This document shows positions 24,951 to 32,648 of a stretch of DNA of 32,648 nt, piece after piece. Every line of letters begins with the position of its first letter. Position 1 is the stretch's first letter. Made by a program: the position numbers and the translations under genes. The stretch lies in assembly GCA_947452755.1 (NCBI GenBank), contig CANGDT010000019.1:1-32648 (forward strand), written 5' to 3'. The notes under the pieces were generated by a model. The model was not told where the DNA came from, did not search any database, and saw nothing but the letters and a program-made list of their open reading frames with translations. Source of the stretch: Actinomycetota bacterium (GTDB taxonomy: Bacteria > Actinomycetota > Actinomycetes > S36-B12 > UBA5976).

Positions 24951-25747
24951 TGCCTGCGCAGGATTCACCGAAACTTCGGTACGAAGTCGTCAAAGACTTA
25001 GTGCTGTCGCTCATTGATTCGCAGAAGCTTTCCCCTGGCGACCGATTGCCAAGTTCCACAGAGCTTGCTGACTTGGCAGGAGTGAGTCTCATCTCGGTCC
25101 GCCGGGCACTAGATGAACTCGAACGCATTGGGCGTATCACGCGGCACCAAGGTGTGGGCACCTTTGTAGCAGAAACAAAGATCCTGAGCGAACCCGCTCG
25201 TCTCGGTGACTTGCTCACTACTCTCGAGCAGGGCGATGCCGGATCAAAGCTAACCACTGAGTTGATCAGCTTGAACGTTGGACTTCCAGGCGTCACGATT
25301 GCCAAAACTCTGCGCATTGCCGAAGGTTCACCTGTCTGGGAAGTGACTCGCGGTCGCCGACTCGGCGGTGCGCCAGCAATTGTCGAGAAGGCAGTTTTGC
25401 CTCTGTCTCTGGTCCCAGCATTGGATGAAAAATACTTGGCCGGTGGTGGCTCGTTGTACAAGTTCCTCAACGAGAACTACGGGATCACCGATGGGTACGA
25501 AGAGCAATATCTGGAGGTTTCACTTCCGGATTCCCAGGCAAGTGACTGGTTAGAACTGGCAAAACGTGAGATGGCGGTCACGGTGAAGGGCGTCAGTTTC
25601 AGCGACGATGGTGTGCCTTTTGATTGCTTCCAACAGACTTATCCAGCACACAAGTTCGTGTTTTACGTTTCAGGCACTGATAAACATCGTGTTCTGAGTG
25701 CTCCACAAACCGATAACTGGTCAGTAAAGCCGCTTTCCAATAAATAA
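24950..25747 (+). CDS. GntR-family (HutC-type) transcriptional regulator
   Basis: A 265-residue regulator with an N-terminal winged helix (about 5-75: LSPGDRLPSSTELADLAGVS, then VRRALDELERIGRI and HQGVGTFV) and a C-terminal UTRA effector domain (about 95-240). HutC-type members usually repress adjacent catabolic or transport genes until a small-molecule ligand binds. It is followed by aminotransferase, kinase and ABC transporter genes on the same strand, its likely targets. A GTATAC palindrome in the next promoter is a candidate binding site. Confidence 0.92.
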   Translation: MPAQDSPKLRYEVVKDLVLSLIDSQKLSPGDRLPSSTELADLAGVSLISVRRALDELERIGRITRHQGVGTFVAETKILSEPARLGDLLTTLEQGDAGSKLTTELISLNVGLPGVTIAKTLRIAEGSPVWEVTRGRRLGGAPAIVEKAVLPLSLVPALDEKYLAGGGSLYKFLNENYGITDGYEEQYLEVSLPDSQASDWLELAKREMAVTVKGVSFSDDGVPFDCFQQTYPAHKFVFYVSGTDKHRVLSAPQTDNWSVKPLSNK

Positions 25748-25786
25748 ACGCAATTTGAATTGTGCTTGCGCAATCATTATGCAGAG

Positions 25787-25801
25787 TATACATTTTCATC
25801 A
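25787..25801 (+). promoter_or_regulatory. Leaderless promoter of the aminotransferase gene
   Basis: TATACA (25787-25792) is a near-consensus -10 box embedded in GTATAC (25786-25791). The ATG at 25801 is 9 bases after the -10, where transcription should begin. TTGCGC (25766-25771) is a possible but close -35. Overlap of the palindrome with the -10 would suit repression by the adjacent GntR protein. Confidence 0.55.
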
Positions 25802-27171
25802 TGATTGATCTTGATGTGGTAACCCGTGACGCTGACCCTGCTTACAAGGCTTGGGCTCCGAAATCTGCCGAACTCTTCGATAAAGCACGCCAGGTAGTGC
25901 CCGGCGGCGCAGGCTCAAGTGCCCGAACAATCCCCTTTGGCTGGGAACCATATCCACTCTTTGTCGCACAAGGACTCGGTTCGCGCATCACGGATGTCGA
26001 CGGTCACGAGTTCATCGATTACCTCCTAGGCCTTGGTCCAATGATCCTTGGTCATCGCAACCCCACAATCACACAGGCAGTTGTTGAAGCGGTTCAGAAC
26101 TACGGAACATGCTTTGGCTTGCCATACGAACTTGAAATTGAAGCTGCCCAAAAAGTCGTTGACACAGTTCCAAGTGTTGAAATGGTTCGATTCACAAACT
26201 CGGGATCGGAAGCAGTTGGTTCAGCAATCCGTATCTCACGAGCTGTGACAGGACGTCGTCTCATCATTCGCTTCGAAGGTCACTACCACGGTTGGCAAGA
26301 CACGGTCTATTGGAGCAACCACGTCGATCCAAAACTTGCTGGACCAATCACCGGACCACGCCCTGTCCCATCAGGCCCTGGCGTTCCGATTGAACTCGAA
26401 GACACCCTCATCGTGTTGTCATGGAATGATGCGGAAAGTTTCCAGCGGGTCATGGCCGAACGTGGACATGAAGTTGCTGCCGTAATCACTGAGCCGGCTG
26501 TTCTGAATACTGGCTGCATCCTGCCACTGCCCGGCTACCTCGAACTTCTCCGCAGCGAAACAACAAAATATGGTGCGCTATTAATCTTTGATGAAGTTAT
26601 TACTGGCTTCCGTTTCGCTCGCGGCGGCGCGCAAGAATGGTTCGGCATCAACCCTGACATCACCACGATGGCAAAGGGTCTTGGTGGCGGTTTCCCTGTT
26701 GCTGCAATCGGTGGCACCAAAGAAGTAATGTCAATAATCGCAGAGGGCCGATATTCACATTCCGGTACCTACAACGCAAACGTCATCCAATGCGCAGCTG
26801 TCTCCGCCACGATGGATCTGCTTGCCGAACCAGGCCTGTACGAACGTCAACGTGCACTTGGATTCCGTCTTGCCGATGGGCTCACCGAAATTGCTGGAAA
26901 CCTTGACATTCCGGTTCGCGTTGAAGGGCTCGGAACTGTATTCCAAATGTGGTTCTCTGAGAAGGACATTCACAACTGGCGTGAAGCTGATGCTTACGCG
27001 AGCGAGGAACTTTTCAACCAGTGGTACCGCGAGATGCTTTCCCGCGGGCAGCTTTTCCACCCAAACCATCTTGAAAACCTTTTCGTTTCTTTGGTTCATA
27101 CGGATGCGGACATTGATAAAACATTGCAGGCAGCCTCGGACTCCTTGGCTGCAATCGCAAGTCGCCGTTAA
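25801..27171 (+). CDS. Class III PLP aminotransferase, glutamate-1-semialdehyde aminomutase-like
   Basis: A 456-residue class III aminotransferase. It has the GSA-aminomutase-like opening VPGGAGSSAR (33-42), the cofactor-phosphate region TNSGSEA (132-138), HYHGW (161-165), the PLP-ring Asp in FDEVITGFRF (263-272) and the Schiff-base Lys292 in TMAKGLGGGFP. A longer reading back to 25762 would lie across the -10 box, so 25801 is the chosen start. No haem biosynthesis genes are nearby, and the locus contains a regulator, a sugar-type kinase and a transporter. A catabolic amine or amino-sugar substrate is therefore more likely than HemL function. Confidence 0.88.
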   Translation: MIDLDVVTRDADPAYKAWAPKSAELFDKARQVVPGGAGSSARTIPFGWEPYPLFVAQGLGSRITDVDGHEFIDYLLGLGPMILGHRNPTITQAVVEAVQNYGTCFGLPYELEIEAAQKVVDTVPSVEMVRFTNSGSEAVGSAIRISRAVTGRRLIIRFEGHYHGWQDTVYWSNHVDPKLAGPITGPRPVPSGPGVPIELEDTLIVLSWNDAESFQRVMAERGHEVAAVITEPAVLNTGCILPLPGYLELLRSETTKYGALLIFDEVITGFRFARGGAQEWFGINPDITTMAKGLGGGFPVAAIGGTKEVMSIIAEGRYSHSGTYNANVIQCAAVSATMDLLAEPGLYERQRALGFRLADGLTEIAGNLDIPVRVEGLGTVFQMWFSEKDIHNWREADAYASEELFNQWYREMLSRGQLFHPNHLENLFVSLVHTDADIDKTLQAASDSLAAIASRR

Positions 27172-27202
27172 CTAGCGCCGCGCCATCCTGTAAGCATTAC
27201 TT

Positions 27203-28726
27203 ATGGGCTCATCGCTTGAAGGAACACCGCTTACCGAAAAACTGGTTAGTGGAACAGGTACGCCAACTCAACCTGGATTAGTTGTAGGTCTCGACCTTGG
27301 TACCTCAGGGTTGAAAGCAATTGCTATCAACGCCGAAGGAACTGTGGTTGCGCGCGCGTCAGCGAGCTACCCGACACATCGCCCCGAGGCAGGTGCATCC
27401 GAACAAGATCCCGCTGATTGGATTCATGCAATCAAGTCGGCAGTTCGGGACCTCCAAAACGATACAAATGACGCTCCATGGATTTCGATTGGCCTGTCAG
27501 GGATGCTCCCGACGTTGGTCACTATCGATGCCCGCAACGAAACCAACGGTCATGCCATTACCTGGGAAGATGCGCGTGCTGATGAATACGGTGAAAGCTT
27601 GCGCACACAGTTGGGCGAGGAACTTGTTTATCGCACCACTGGTCAATGGGTAGATGGTCGATACTTATTGCCGATGTGGGCACGACTTGTTGATGTAGAA
27701 CCAACACGTGCAAACACCACGTCAATGCTGCTTGGGGCTAAAGATTTTATTTTTGGTTGGCTGACAGGACAGTTTGTAACGGATCCAAGCACTGCCACAG
27801 GATTTGGATGTTACGCGTTAGAGGAACGCGCTTGGGATGCACAATTCGTTCAGCGAATTGTGCAGTCACCTGCGGGCACAGTTCCTTCGCTTCCTCAAAT
27901 TGAATCGTCACAATTTGGTGCGAACATCCTTGCCTCAATCGCACACGAGCTCAATGTCTCGTCCGACGTCACAGTGTGTCTGGGTGCGGCTGACTCAGTC
28001 CTCGGTGCCACGGGTATGGGATCGAATCACAATGGCAATATCGCCTACGTCGGCGGTACCAGCACAATTATTCTCGGGGTCACTGACGAATTAAAATTCG
28101 ATGCGGATCATCGATACCTGATCACTCCCATGGCAGAACCTGGGATGTGGGGAGTCGAAATGGACCTCCTCTCGACAGGATCGTCCTTTCGCTGGCTTGC
28201 AAACCTCACCGGATCCGAGGAAAGCGACATGATGCAACTAGCTCAGGCTGGTGCCGAAGTAGGCGGTCCAATCTTCTTGCCGTATCTGGCTCCTGGTGAA
28301 CAAGGTGCGCTGTGGGACCCAACAATCTCGGGTTCACTTCATGGGCTGAATCTCACGCATACAGTTGCCGATATTTCACGCGCACTTGCTGATGGCATAG
28401 TGATTGAGAGTGTTCGGTGTGTTGATGCTTTGACCGACAACGGGTTCTTGGCTGGACCAATTTTGGTTTCTGGCGGAAGCGCCAACCATTCATGGTTCCG
28501 ACAGCGACTCTCTGATGCTTGCCGGAGAGTGGTGATCACTGGAGGTGGAGACGAACCAGATCGCAGCGCACTCGGCGCCGCCTTGGTAGCTGCCCGTGCC
28601 ATCGGGTTACAGGTCGATGTCGACATTCAACGAGGTGAAAGTTTGAGCCCAGATGCTGCTCGGGCTGATTTATGGACCCAGAAAGTGGCTGCTTTTAACG
28701 CGTTGCTTCAAAAGGCCCAAAAATAG
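27203..28726 (+). CDS. FGGY-family carbohydrate kinase (xylulokinase-like)
   Basis: A 507-residue two-domain sugar kinase. The N-terminal ATP-phosphate motif is VVGLDLGTSGLKA (about 28-40), the substrate-site block WEDARADEYG near residue 115 holds the likely catalytic Asp, GGTSTIILG is in the middle, and VSGGSANHSWFRQRLSDA is the C-terminal adenosine region. An N-terminal extension of about 25 residues precedes the fold. No Shine-Dalgarno sequence is visible and no better in-frame start exists downstream, so translation may be leaderless or coupled. FGGY kinases phosphorylate pentoses, hexoses or polyols. Pairing with an aminotransferase suggests an amino-polyol or sugar-amine pathway, but that is inference. 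Confidence 0.88.
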   Translation: MGSSLEGTPLTEKLVSGTGTPTQPGLVVGLDLGTSGLKAIAINAEGTVVARASASYPTHRPEAGASEQDPADWIHAIKSAVRDLQNDTNDAPWISIGLSGMLPTLVTIDARNETNGHAITWEDARADEYGESLRTQLGEELVYRTTGQWVDGRYLLPMWARLVDVEPTRANTTSMLLGAKDFIFGWLTGQFVTDPSTATGFGCYALEERAWDAQFVQRIVQSPAGTVPSLPQIESSQFGANILASIAHELNVSSDVTVCLGAADSVLGATGMGSNHNGNIAYVGGTSTIILGVTDELKFDADHRYLITPMAEPGMWGVEMDLLSTGSSFRWLANLTGSEESDMMQLAQAGAEVGGPIFLPYLAPGEQGALWDPTISGSLHGLNLTHTVADISRALADGIVIESVRCVDALTDNGFLAGPILVSGGSANHSWFRQRLSDACRRVVITGGGDEPDRSALGAALVAARAIGLQVDVDIQRGESLSPDAARADLWTQKVAAFNALLQKAQK

Positions 28727-28782
28727 GCATCTTCTGGTCGCAAGCCGCGATACATTCGTTACCCCCGATTTCCCAGAAGTGG

Positions 28783-28818
28783 TTGACGGTCACCTAGGGG
28801 TCTGATTGACTCCTGTTA
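28783..28818 (+). promoter_or_regulatory. Candidate promoter of the family 5 binding-protein gene
   Basis: TTGACG (28783-28788) is a good -35 hexamer. Seventeen bases later TTGACT (28806-28811) stands where a TAnnnT box is expected, and the ATG follows 7 bases after it. The -10 match is weak, but the spacing fits a leaderless start. Confidence 0.4.
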
Positions 28819-30518
28819 TGGTGAGTATAGAGACTTCAGAGAACGCTTCCAACGATACGAATTCCATCCAAGGTTTCGGATCATTCAGCCGCCGCAATTT
28901 CATCCGCGCAGCTGCACTTACCGGCTCCATTGCCGTCGTCCCAGGATTCCTCGCCGCGTGCGGTTCACCAAAGACCGCACCTACCGATGCGATGCTTCGC
29001 GTTGGCTGGAAGTCTGACATCGACACCTTCAATCCATTCACAACTGTCACCACCGAAGCAATCGAAGTGCAGTCGTTGATTTATGACAAGCTCATGGATT
29101 ACGGAACAGATCTCAAAATTGAACCGTCACTTGCCACATCCTCAACCGCATCCGGAAACACCATCACCTACGCCTTGCGCGAAGGTGTCACATGGCACGA
29201 TGGCACTCCATTCACCGCTGACGACGTTGTGTACACATTCGACCTAATCGGCAAAAACCAACTTGGTATCAACGCACAGTGGCTCACCGATTACCAGTCC
29301 GTTACATCACTTGATGCCAAGACAGTGGTCGTCACTTTCAAAGCGCCACAAGCATTTGATCCCGGCCTAGTGATACCAATCGTTCCCAAGCACATCTGGT
29401 CATCCAAGACTGTTGAACAGATTAAAAAGGACACCAACGCAAGCCCAATTGGAACTGGTCCATTCAAATTTGAAGCCCGCACTCAAGGACAAATTGTGAG
29501 CGTCACTCGCAATGACAAGTGGTGGGGCACCGCACCTTCAGCAATCGGTGTCAGTTGGACGCTCTACACCAATGATGACCTCCAGGCACAGGCCCTCAAG
29601 AATGGCGACATCGACATCATTCCTCAGGTTGCACCAACTGTCTTTGACGGCTTGAAGGCAGACAAGGACCTCACCTCCGTAGCCCTTGATTCCTTCTCGT
29701 TCCACCACATCGGCATCAATGTGTCCAAGGTTCCTGGCTCGAAAGGCAATCCGCTTCTGTTACAGCGCGAAGTTCGCCAGGCGCTTGGTTATGCACTTGA
29801 TCGCGAGCAAATCGTTCAAATCGCATATGCAGGCTACGCGAAAGCTGCTGCGAGCATTTTGCCTCCATCATTTGGGGATTCGTACTGGGAGCCTTCGGCC
29901 GACCAGGCAATCAACAACAACCCGGACAAAGCCAATGCGCTTCTCGATGCAGCCGGATTCACGAAACGTGACGCGAAGGGAATCCGTCAAACAAAAGATG
30001 GCAAGTCACTGAGTTTCCGCATCATCGCAATTTCATCAACTTCAGTTGATGTCCGCACCGCACAATTGTTCCAGGCAAGCGCCGCAAAGGTAGGCATCAA
30101 GCTCACTCTGACTGCGCTGGATTCAGACACCTTGGCCAGCACCGTGTACAACACGGATGCACCTGACTGGGATTTGTTCGTATGGGGTTGGGACTCTGGA
30201 GTGAATGATCCAAGTTACTTGCTTGGCGTTCCATTGACGAGCCAAATCGGTGGCAACAATGATGTGTTCTACAGCAACCCTGAATACGATGCGCTGTACA
30301 CAAAGCAGTCAACAGAAATTGATCCTGCTAAGCGCGTTGCGCTCGTTAAGCAGATGCAACAGATGTTCTACGAAGATTGTGCGTACTTGATTCCGGTTTA
30401 CTTGGAAAAGTTGCAATCGTACCGTACTGCGAATTGGTCAAACCTGACGGAGACTCCAGGTGGCATCGTGTTCAACTTCACCCGCGATAACTATTTGAAG
30501 GCTCAGGCCGGTAGCTAG
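28818..30518 (+). CDS. Family 5 ABC substrate-binding protein, Tat-type lipoprotein
   Basis: A 566-residue extracellular solute-binding protein (SBP_bac_5), the class that binds peptides, opines or related compounds. The signal has a twin-arginine motif SRRNFIR, a hydrophobic stretch and the lipobox LAAC, so it is probably exported folded by Tat and lipid-anchored. The mature part has DTFNPFTTVTTEAIEV near its start, YALREGVTWHDGTPFTADDV and PIGTGPFKF. The ATG at 28818 is preferred over an in-frame TTG at 28806 because it suits the predicted leaderless start. It is followed after 15 bases by the permease genes. Confidence 0.9.
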   Translation: MVSIETSENASNDTNSIQGFGSFSRRNFIRAAALTGSIAVVPGFLAACGSPKTAPTDAMLRVGWKSDIDTFNPFTTVTTEAIEVQSLIYDKLMDYGTDLKIEPSLATSSTASGNTITYALREGVTWHDGTPFTADDVVYTFDLIGKNQLGINAQWLTDYQSVTSLDAKTVVVTFKAPQAFDPGLVIPIVPKHIWSSKTVEQIKKDTNASPIGTGPFKFEARTQGQIVSVTRNDKWWGTAPSAIGVSWTLYTNDDLQAQALKNGDIDIIPQVAPTVFDGLKADKDLTSVALDSFSFHHIGINVSKVPGSKGNPLLLQREVRQALGYALDREQIVQIAYAGYAKAAASILPPSFGDSYWEPSADQAINNNPDKANALLDAAGFTKRDAKGIRQTKDGKSLSFRIIAISSTSVDVRTAQLFQASAAKVGIKLTLTALDSDTLASTVYNTDAPDWDLFVWGWDSGVNDPSYLLGVPLTSQIGGNNDVFYSNPEYDALYTKQSTEIDPAKRVALVKQMQQMFYEDCAYLIPVYLEKLQSYRTANWSNLTETPGGIVFNFTRDNYLKAQAGS

Positions 30519-30533
30519 GTCTGCTGCGTACTC

Positions 30534-31502
30534 ATGCCCTACTTCGCTCGGCGTACGCTGACGCTTTTAAGTTCGATTGTCGCCATAGTGACTTTCAACT
30601 TTTTGCTGTTCCATATCATTCCTGGCGACCCCATTCGATTGATAGCGCGCTCGCAGCATCTGACAGCAGATGAAATTGCCAAACTTCATCATGAATATGG
30701 GTTAGACGGATCGCTCTTCTCGCAATACCTCACGTATGTGAAGAACTTGTTGCATGGGGATCTTGGTTTCTCATTTACATATCAAGAACCAGTCATTGAC
30801 ATTGTTAAGCGAACAGTTGGAAATACCGTTCTACTCTTAACGACATCCACATTGATTGTTGTGATTGCAGGCATTTTGATTGGCGTGTTTGCGGGTTCAC
30901 GCCACGGTAAACGCAGTGATTCATCGACTGTTATTGCAGCTCTTGTTGCCTGGAGTCTGCCAACTTTTTGGGTGGGCATGCTGTTGGTTTTCACCTTCGG
31001 AGTGTGGATTGGCGGGCTTCCAATTTCAGGCATCACAACTCCGCATGCGATCTACGACAACATTTTTCAAAAATGGCAGGACATTGGGATGCATCTCATT
31101 CTGCCAACGTTGACATTGGCAATTGTTGACATCGCATTCTTTGTCATCATCAGCCGGACATCACTTATCGAAGTGATGTCCGAGGATTACATGTTGACTG
31201 CGCGCGGCAAAGGTCTTACGCGTCGCACGATTGTCTGGGGCCACGGATTTCGCAACGCATTACTGCCAGTTCTGACCGCATCGGTGCTTTACATCAGCGC
31301 ACTTGTGGGCGGTGCTATTCAAGTTGAAGTGGTGTACTCCTGGCCTGGTATGGGTCTACTGACCTACAACTCGGTACTTTCGCGCGATTACCCAGTTCTC
31401 GAAGCTTGCTTCCTGATTACCGCCGTTGCAGTTCTGGTTGCTAATTTTGCAACTGACCTGCTGTATCACAAACTCGACCCAAGAGTCGGGGTGCAACGAT
31501 GA
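30534..31502 (+). CDS. Dipeptide/oligopeptide-type ABC permease, DppB-like
   Basis: A 322-residue inner-membrane permease of the DppB/OppB group with about six membrane helices. Diagnostic features are the N-terminal FNFLLFHIIPGDPIR, the large extracytoplasmic region after helix 1 with LTYVKNLLHGDLGFS, and the EAA loop YMLTARGKGLTRRTI. Its stop overlaps the next start (ATGA). With the adjacent DppC-like subunit it forms the channel for the family 5 binding protein. Confidence 0.92.
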   Translation: MPYFARRTLTLLSSIVAIVTFNFLLFHIIPGDPIRLIARSQHLTADEIAKLHHEYGLDGSLFSQYLTYVKNLLHGDLGFSFTYQEPVIDIVKRTVGNTVLLLTTSTLIVVIAGILIGVFAGSRHGKRSDSSTVIAALVAWSLPTFWVGMLLVFTFGVWIGGLPISGITTPHAIYDNIFQKWQDIGMHLILPTLTLAIVDIAFFVIISRTSLIEVMSEDYMLTARGKGLTRRTIVWGHGFRNALLPVLTASVLYISALVGGAIQVEVVYSWPGMGLLTYNSVLSRDYPVLEACFLITAVAVLVANFATDLLYHKLDPRVGVQR

Positions 31503-32371
31503 GCGACTCAACGACAACACACCCCACTGGGATGGTCAAACAACTATGGCGATTGGGCTTGGGCCGCGCTGGAATTATCATTTTGATTGCAGTGGCATTC
31601 TCCGCAATTGTTGGACCATTCATCTTTCCTTTTGATCCCGCTGCAGTAGGTGCTGATGCATCGAGCATTCTCCAAGCGCCCGGAAACGGTCACATCCTTG
31701 GCACCGACGAATTGGGTCGCGATGTCTTCAGCCAACTCCTCACGGGTGCCCGCATTTCACTTTTCGTCGGAGTAATGGCCACGGTCATTTCGACAATCAT
31801 TGGGGCGAGCTTAGGAATTTTTTCGGGCTACTTCCAAGGACCACTCGATACCGTACTGATGAGTGTGACTGACTTTTTTCTTGTGGTGCCGGCACTGCCA
31901 CTAATGATTGCCATGGGTGCAATCTTTGGACAAAATCTTTCAATCATTATTTTGGTAATTGGTTTCCTCAGTTGGCCACGTACAGCAAGAATCGTACGAT
32001 CACAGACTTTGTCATTGCGCGAGCGCCAATATATTCCACGGGCAAAGTCCCTGGGTGCAAAAAACATGAGAATCCTTCGCATCAACATCCTGCCTCACGT
32101 CATGCCATTGATTATTGCGAACACGATTCTCGTAGTCGCCGGTTGTATTTTGTCCGAAGCGACGTTGAGTTTCATTGGCTTAGGTGATCCTGATCGAATT
32201 TCTTGGGGTTCCATGCTGCATTTCTCTTTCGTTTCCGGTGCCATTGGTCGCGGTGCCTGGTGGTACTTCTTGCCACCGGGTATTGGCATATTGTTTGTGG
32301 TTTTAGGCTTCACCCTCGTTGGTCAAGCACTAGAACAAATCACCAACCCTCGTTTGGCGGCTGACGTATGA
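31499..32371 (+). CDS. Dipeptide/oligopeptide-type ABC permease, DppC-like
   Basis: A 290-residue permease of the DppC/OppC group with about six membrane helices. The family block GTDELGRDVFSQLLTGARIS follows the first extracytoplasmic loop, and the EAA loop reads YIPRAKSLGAKNMRILRINI, then ILPHVMP. It overlaps both the DppB-like gene and the following ATPase gene by 4 bases. Confidence 0.92.
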   Translation: MSDSTTTHPTGMVKQLWRLGLGRAGIIILIAVAFSAIVGPFIFPFDPAAVGADASSILQAPGNGHILGTDELGRDVFSQLLTGARISLFVGVMATVISTIIGASLGIFSGYFQGPLDTVLMSVTDFFLVVPALPLMIAMGAIFGQNLSIIILVIGFLSWPRTARIVRSQTLSLRERQYIPRAKSLGAKNMRILRINILPHVMPLIIANTILVVAGCILSEATLSFIGLGDPDRISWGSMLHFSFVSGAIGRGAWWYFLPPGIGILFVVLGFTLVGQALEQITNPRLAADV

Positions 32372-32648
32372 GCCTCTTAGAGATTTCGAACTTACGAGTT
32401 GCCTACGACAGTCCGTCTGGTTCAGTCATGGCTGTGGACGGAGTTGACTTCAGTATTGAGCCGGGCGAATTTGTCGGGCTAGCTGGTGAATCAGGCTGCG
32501 GGAAAACCACGCTAGCTATGTCAATCCCGCAACTGCTGCCTCGAATGGCGCGCATTGCGGAGGGCTCAATCACGTTCAACGGACAGGTCATCAGTGATCT
32601 GAACGAAGAACAAATGAAACCATTTCGCTGGAAAGATATTTCGGTAAT
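32368..32648 (+). CDS. Dipeptide/oligopeptide-type ABC ATPase, partial (DppD-like)
   Basis: The first 93 codons of an ABC ATPase that continues beyond the window. It opens with LLEISNLRVAY, then VDGVDFSIEPGEFVGLAGE and Walker A GESGCGKTT (about residues 45-53), as in the DppD/OppD subunits. The ATGA overlap with the DppC-like gene shows it belongs to the same operon. The C-terminal part and a probable second ATPase lie outside. Confidence 0.9.
   Translation, partial: MSLLEISNLRVAYDSPSGSVMAVDGVDFSIEPGEFVGLAGESGCGKTTLAMSIPQLLPRMARIAEGSITFNGQVISDLNEEQMKPFRWKDISV

Noticed and set aside
25801-27171. hemL (haem pathway glutamate-1-semialdehyde aminomutase)
   Set aside because: The fold matches, but the opening motif is altered and the neighbours are a GntR regulator, sugar kinase and ABC importer, not haem genes.

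Overview
The window looks like chromosome from a mid-GC (about 50%) actinobacterium, possibly an aquatic lineage. The main evidence is a 1208-residue 2-oxoglutarate dehydrogenase E1/E2 hybrid (Kgd/OdhA type), which is an actinobacterial architecture. Several genes also start at or within a base or two of the expected transcription start, behind TAnnnT-like -10 boxes, the leaderless layout common in Actinomycetota. Nothing in the sequence fixes the genus.

Region 1 (about 1-7760, all + strand): an APC-family permease behind a leader that folds on paper into a three-way junction, then a strong terminator. Next come an acetamidase/formamidase-family protein, a stand-alone GlcG/PduO-C-like protein, and a coenzyme B12-dependent diol/glycerol dehydratase set: a fused large+medium subunit, a short small subunit, and the large subunit of the reactivating factor. 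The last five genes overlap or nearly touch. There are no microcompartment shell genes, and the dehydratase subunits lack the N-terminal extensions seen in Pdu enzymes, so a cytosolic enzyme is likely.

Region 2 (7869-12885, + strand): four consecutive hydrolase genes: a YtcJ-like amidohydrolase, a fused urease gamma-beta subunit, a urease alpha subunit, and a C45-family Ntn hydrolase/acyltransferase. The alpha subunit keeps every nickel ligand but has lost a hallmark substrate-side loop and the flap cysteine. No urease accessory genes are present.

Region 3 (12933-18296, + strand): a DadA-like FAD oxidoreductase with its own apparently leaderless promoter, then a complete polyamine-type ABC transporter potABCD behind a leader with a long nested hairpin, closed by a strong bidirectional terminator. 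Regions 1-3 read like one catabolic island for a nitrogen-containing, possibly cationic and hydroxylated compound: uptake by PotABCD and the APC permease, C-N hydrolysis by up to five hydrolases, oxidative deamination, and B12-dependent dehydration of a vicinal diol. The substrate is not determinable from sequence.

Region 4 (18307-24909): mixed functions: a LysE-type exporter (-), a secreted VanY-like D,D-carboxypeptidase, tRNA-Arg(CCG), a tandem pair of 73-bp palindrome-rich repeats, a P-loop kinase, a convergent SDR dehydrogenase, and kgd.

Region 5 (24937-32648): a second catabolic locus: a GntR/HutC regulator, a class III aminotransferase, an FGGY sugar/polyol kinase, and a family 5 peptide/opine-type ABC transporter whose binding protein is predicted to be a Tat-exported lipoprotein. 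The transporter's first ATPase gene runs off the end of the window.
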